Positions 11,600-11,943 of a DNA stretch of 11,943 nt are shown in pieces. Position numbers and translations under genes: made by a program. Source of the DNA: DASQFQ01 sp038238015 (GTDB lineage: Bacteria; Actinomycetota; Thermoleophilia; Solirubrobacterales; Solirubrobacteraceae); NCBI GenBank assembly GCA_038238015.1, contig JBBRYA010000087.1:1-11943 (forward strand). Direction: 5' to 3'. The notes beneath the pieces were generated by a model. That model searched no databases and was not told the DNA's origin. It saw only the letters and a list, made by a program, of their open reading frames with translations. Each line of letters starts with the position of its first letter. Position 1 is the stretch's first letter.

Positions 11600-11943
11600 T
11601 CAGGCCTGCCCGACGACGTCTGAGTCCTTGCCGGCCAGCGCCTGGTGAGCGTCCAGCCCGCAGTAGCGCGAACCCGGCATCGCGGCGTTCGGGCAGCGCC
11701 GGCCGTTGGAGAGGATCGCCGCGCAGTGCCCGCCGGTCTCCTCCTCCTCGCCGTAACCGGACTCGGCCTCCTCCTTGGCGAACTCCGTCTCGGAGCGGAT
11801 GTCCACCCTCCAGCCGGTGAGGCGGGCGGCGAGGCGGGCGTTCTGGCCCTCGCGGCCGATCGCCAGCGAGAGCTGGTCGTCGGGGACGATCACCGTCGCC
11901 TGCTTGTTGGAGTCGTCGACCAGGACCTCGCGCACGCGGGCGG
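11600..11943 (-). CDS. nusA: Transcription termination/antitermination factor NusA, 3' end, with an added C-terminal Cys/His cluster
   Basis: The last 113 residues of NusA, an RNA polymerase-bound factor for pausing, termination and antitermination; the rest lies right of the window. Visible are ARVREVLVDD and NKQATVIVPDDQLSLAIGRE, leading into the second KH domain's GREG loop and QNARLAARLTGWRVDIRSE. A short acidic Glu/Gly-rich linker (about 55-71 of the visible part) follows. The tail then has a compact Cys/His cluster, C-x9-C-x10-C-x4-H (Cys73, Cys83, Cys94, His99 of the visible part), which looks like a small zinc-binding knuckle. This is not part of standard NusA. The gene ends GQA-TGA at 11600, 16 bp before the first canonical ylxR start. 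Confidence 0.96.
   Translation of the reverse strand, partial: ARVREVLVDDSNKQATVIVPDDQLSLAIGREGQNARLAARLTGWRVDIRSETEFAKEEAESGYGEEEETGGHCAAILSNGRRCPNAAMPGSRYCGLDAHQALAGKDSDVVGQA

Overview
The window looks like a chromosomal segment from a very GC-rich actinobacterium. The protein sequences and the gene order (nusA-ylxR-infB-DUF503-rbfA-DHH-truB-ribF, then rpsO and pnp on the same strand) suggest the Thermoleophilia/Solirubrobacterales. That placement is inferred from pattern memory; no search was run. Every gene except one is on the minus strand, so transcription runs from high to low coordinates. Coding density is very high, with no gene-free stretch above about 110 bp and no tRNA, rRNA, CRISPR array or insertion sequence seen.

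Right part (11943 down to about 4543): a translation and RNA-metabolism operon. It holds the 3' end of nusA (carrying an extra C-terminal Cys/His cluster), ylxR, infB, a DUF503 (YlxP-like) gene, rbfA, a DHH/DHHA1 phosphoesterase (NrnA-like), truB, ribF, a response-regulator-like diguanylate cyclase, and rpsO. Most junctions are start/stop overlaps (ATGA, GTGA, TAGTG), so translation is probably coupled along the chain. The diguanylate cyclase between ribF and rpsO is unexpected: its stop codon overlaps the rpsO start.

Middle part (4536 down to 1803): a redox/envelope-stress group inserted where pnp would normally follow rpsO. It holds a peroxiredoxin, a DsbA-like CPFC thioredoxin-fold protein, an ECF sigma factor, its zinc-finger membrane anti-sigma factor (RskA-like), and a cupredoxin lipoprotein with a complete type-1 copper ligand set. 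Two near-identical promoter-like sites, GAAC-N17-CGTATACC, lie in the short gaps directly before the sigma gene and the cupredoxin gene. Each is spaced so that transcription would begin at or next to the start codon. This looks like an autoregulated ECF circuit that makes leaderless mRNAs and has the copper lipoprotein as a direct target. It is the strongest candidate here for a new regulatory system.

Left part (1810 down to 1): a plus-strand SRPBCC ligand-binding protein (COG4276-like), convergent with and overlapping the cupredoxin gene by 8 bp, and then the 5' 414 codons of pnp, which runs off the left edge. pnp has the clearest Shine-Dalgarno site in the window and a small leader hairpin.
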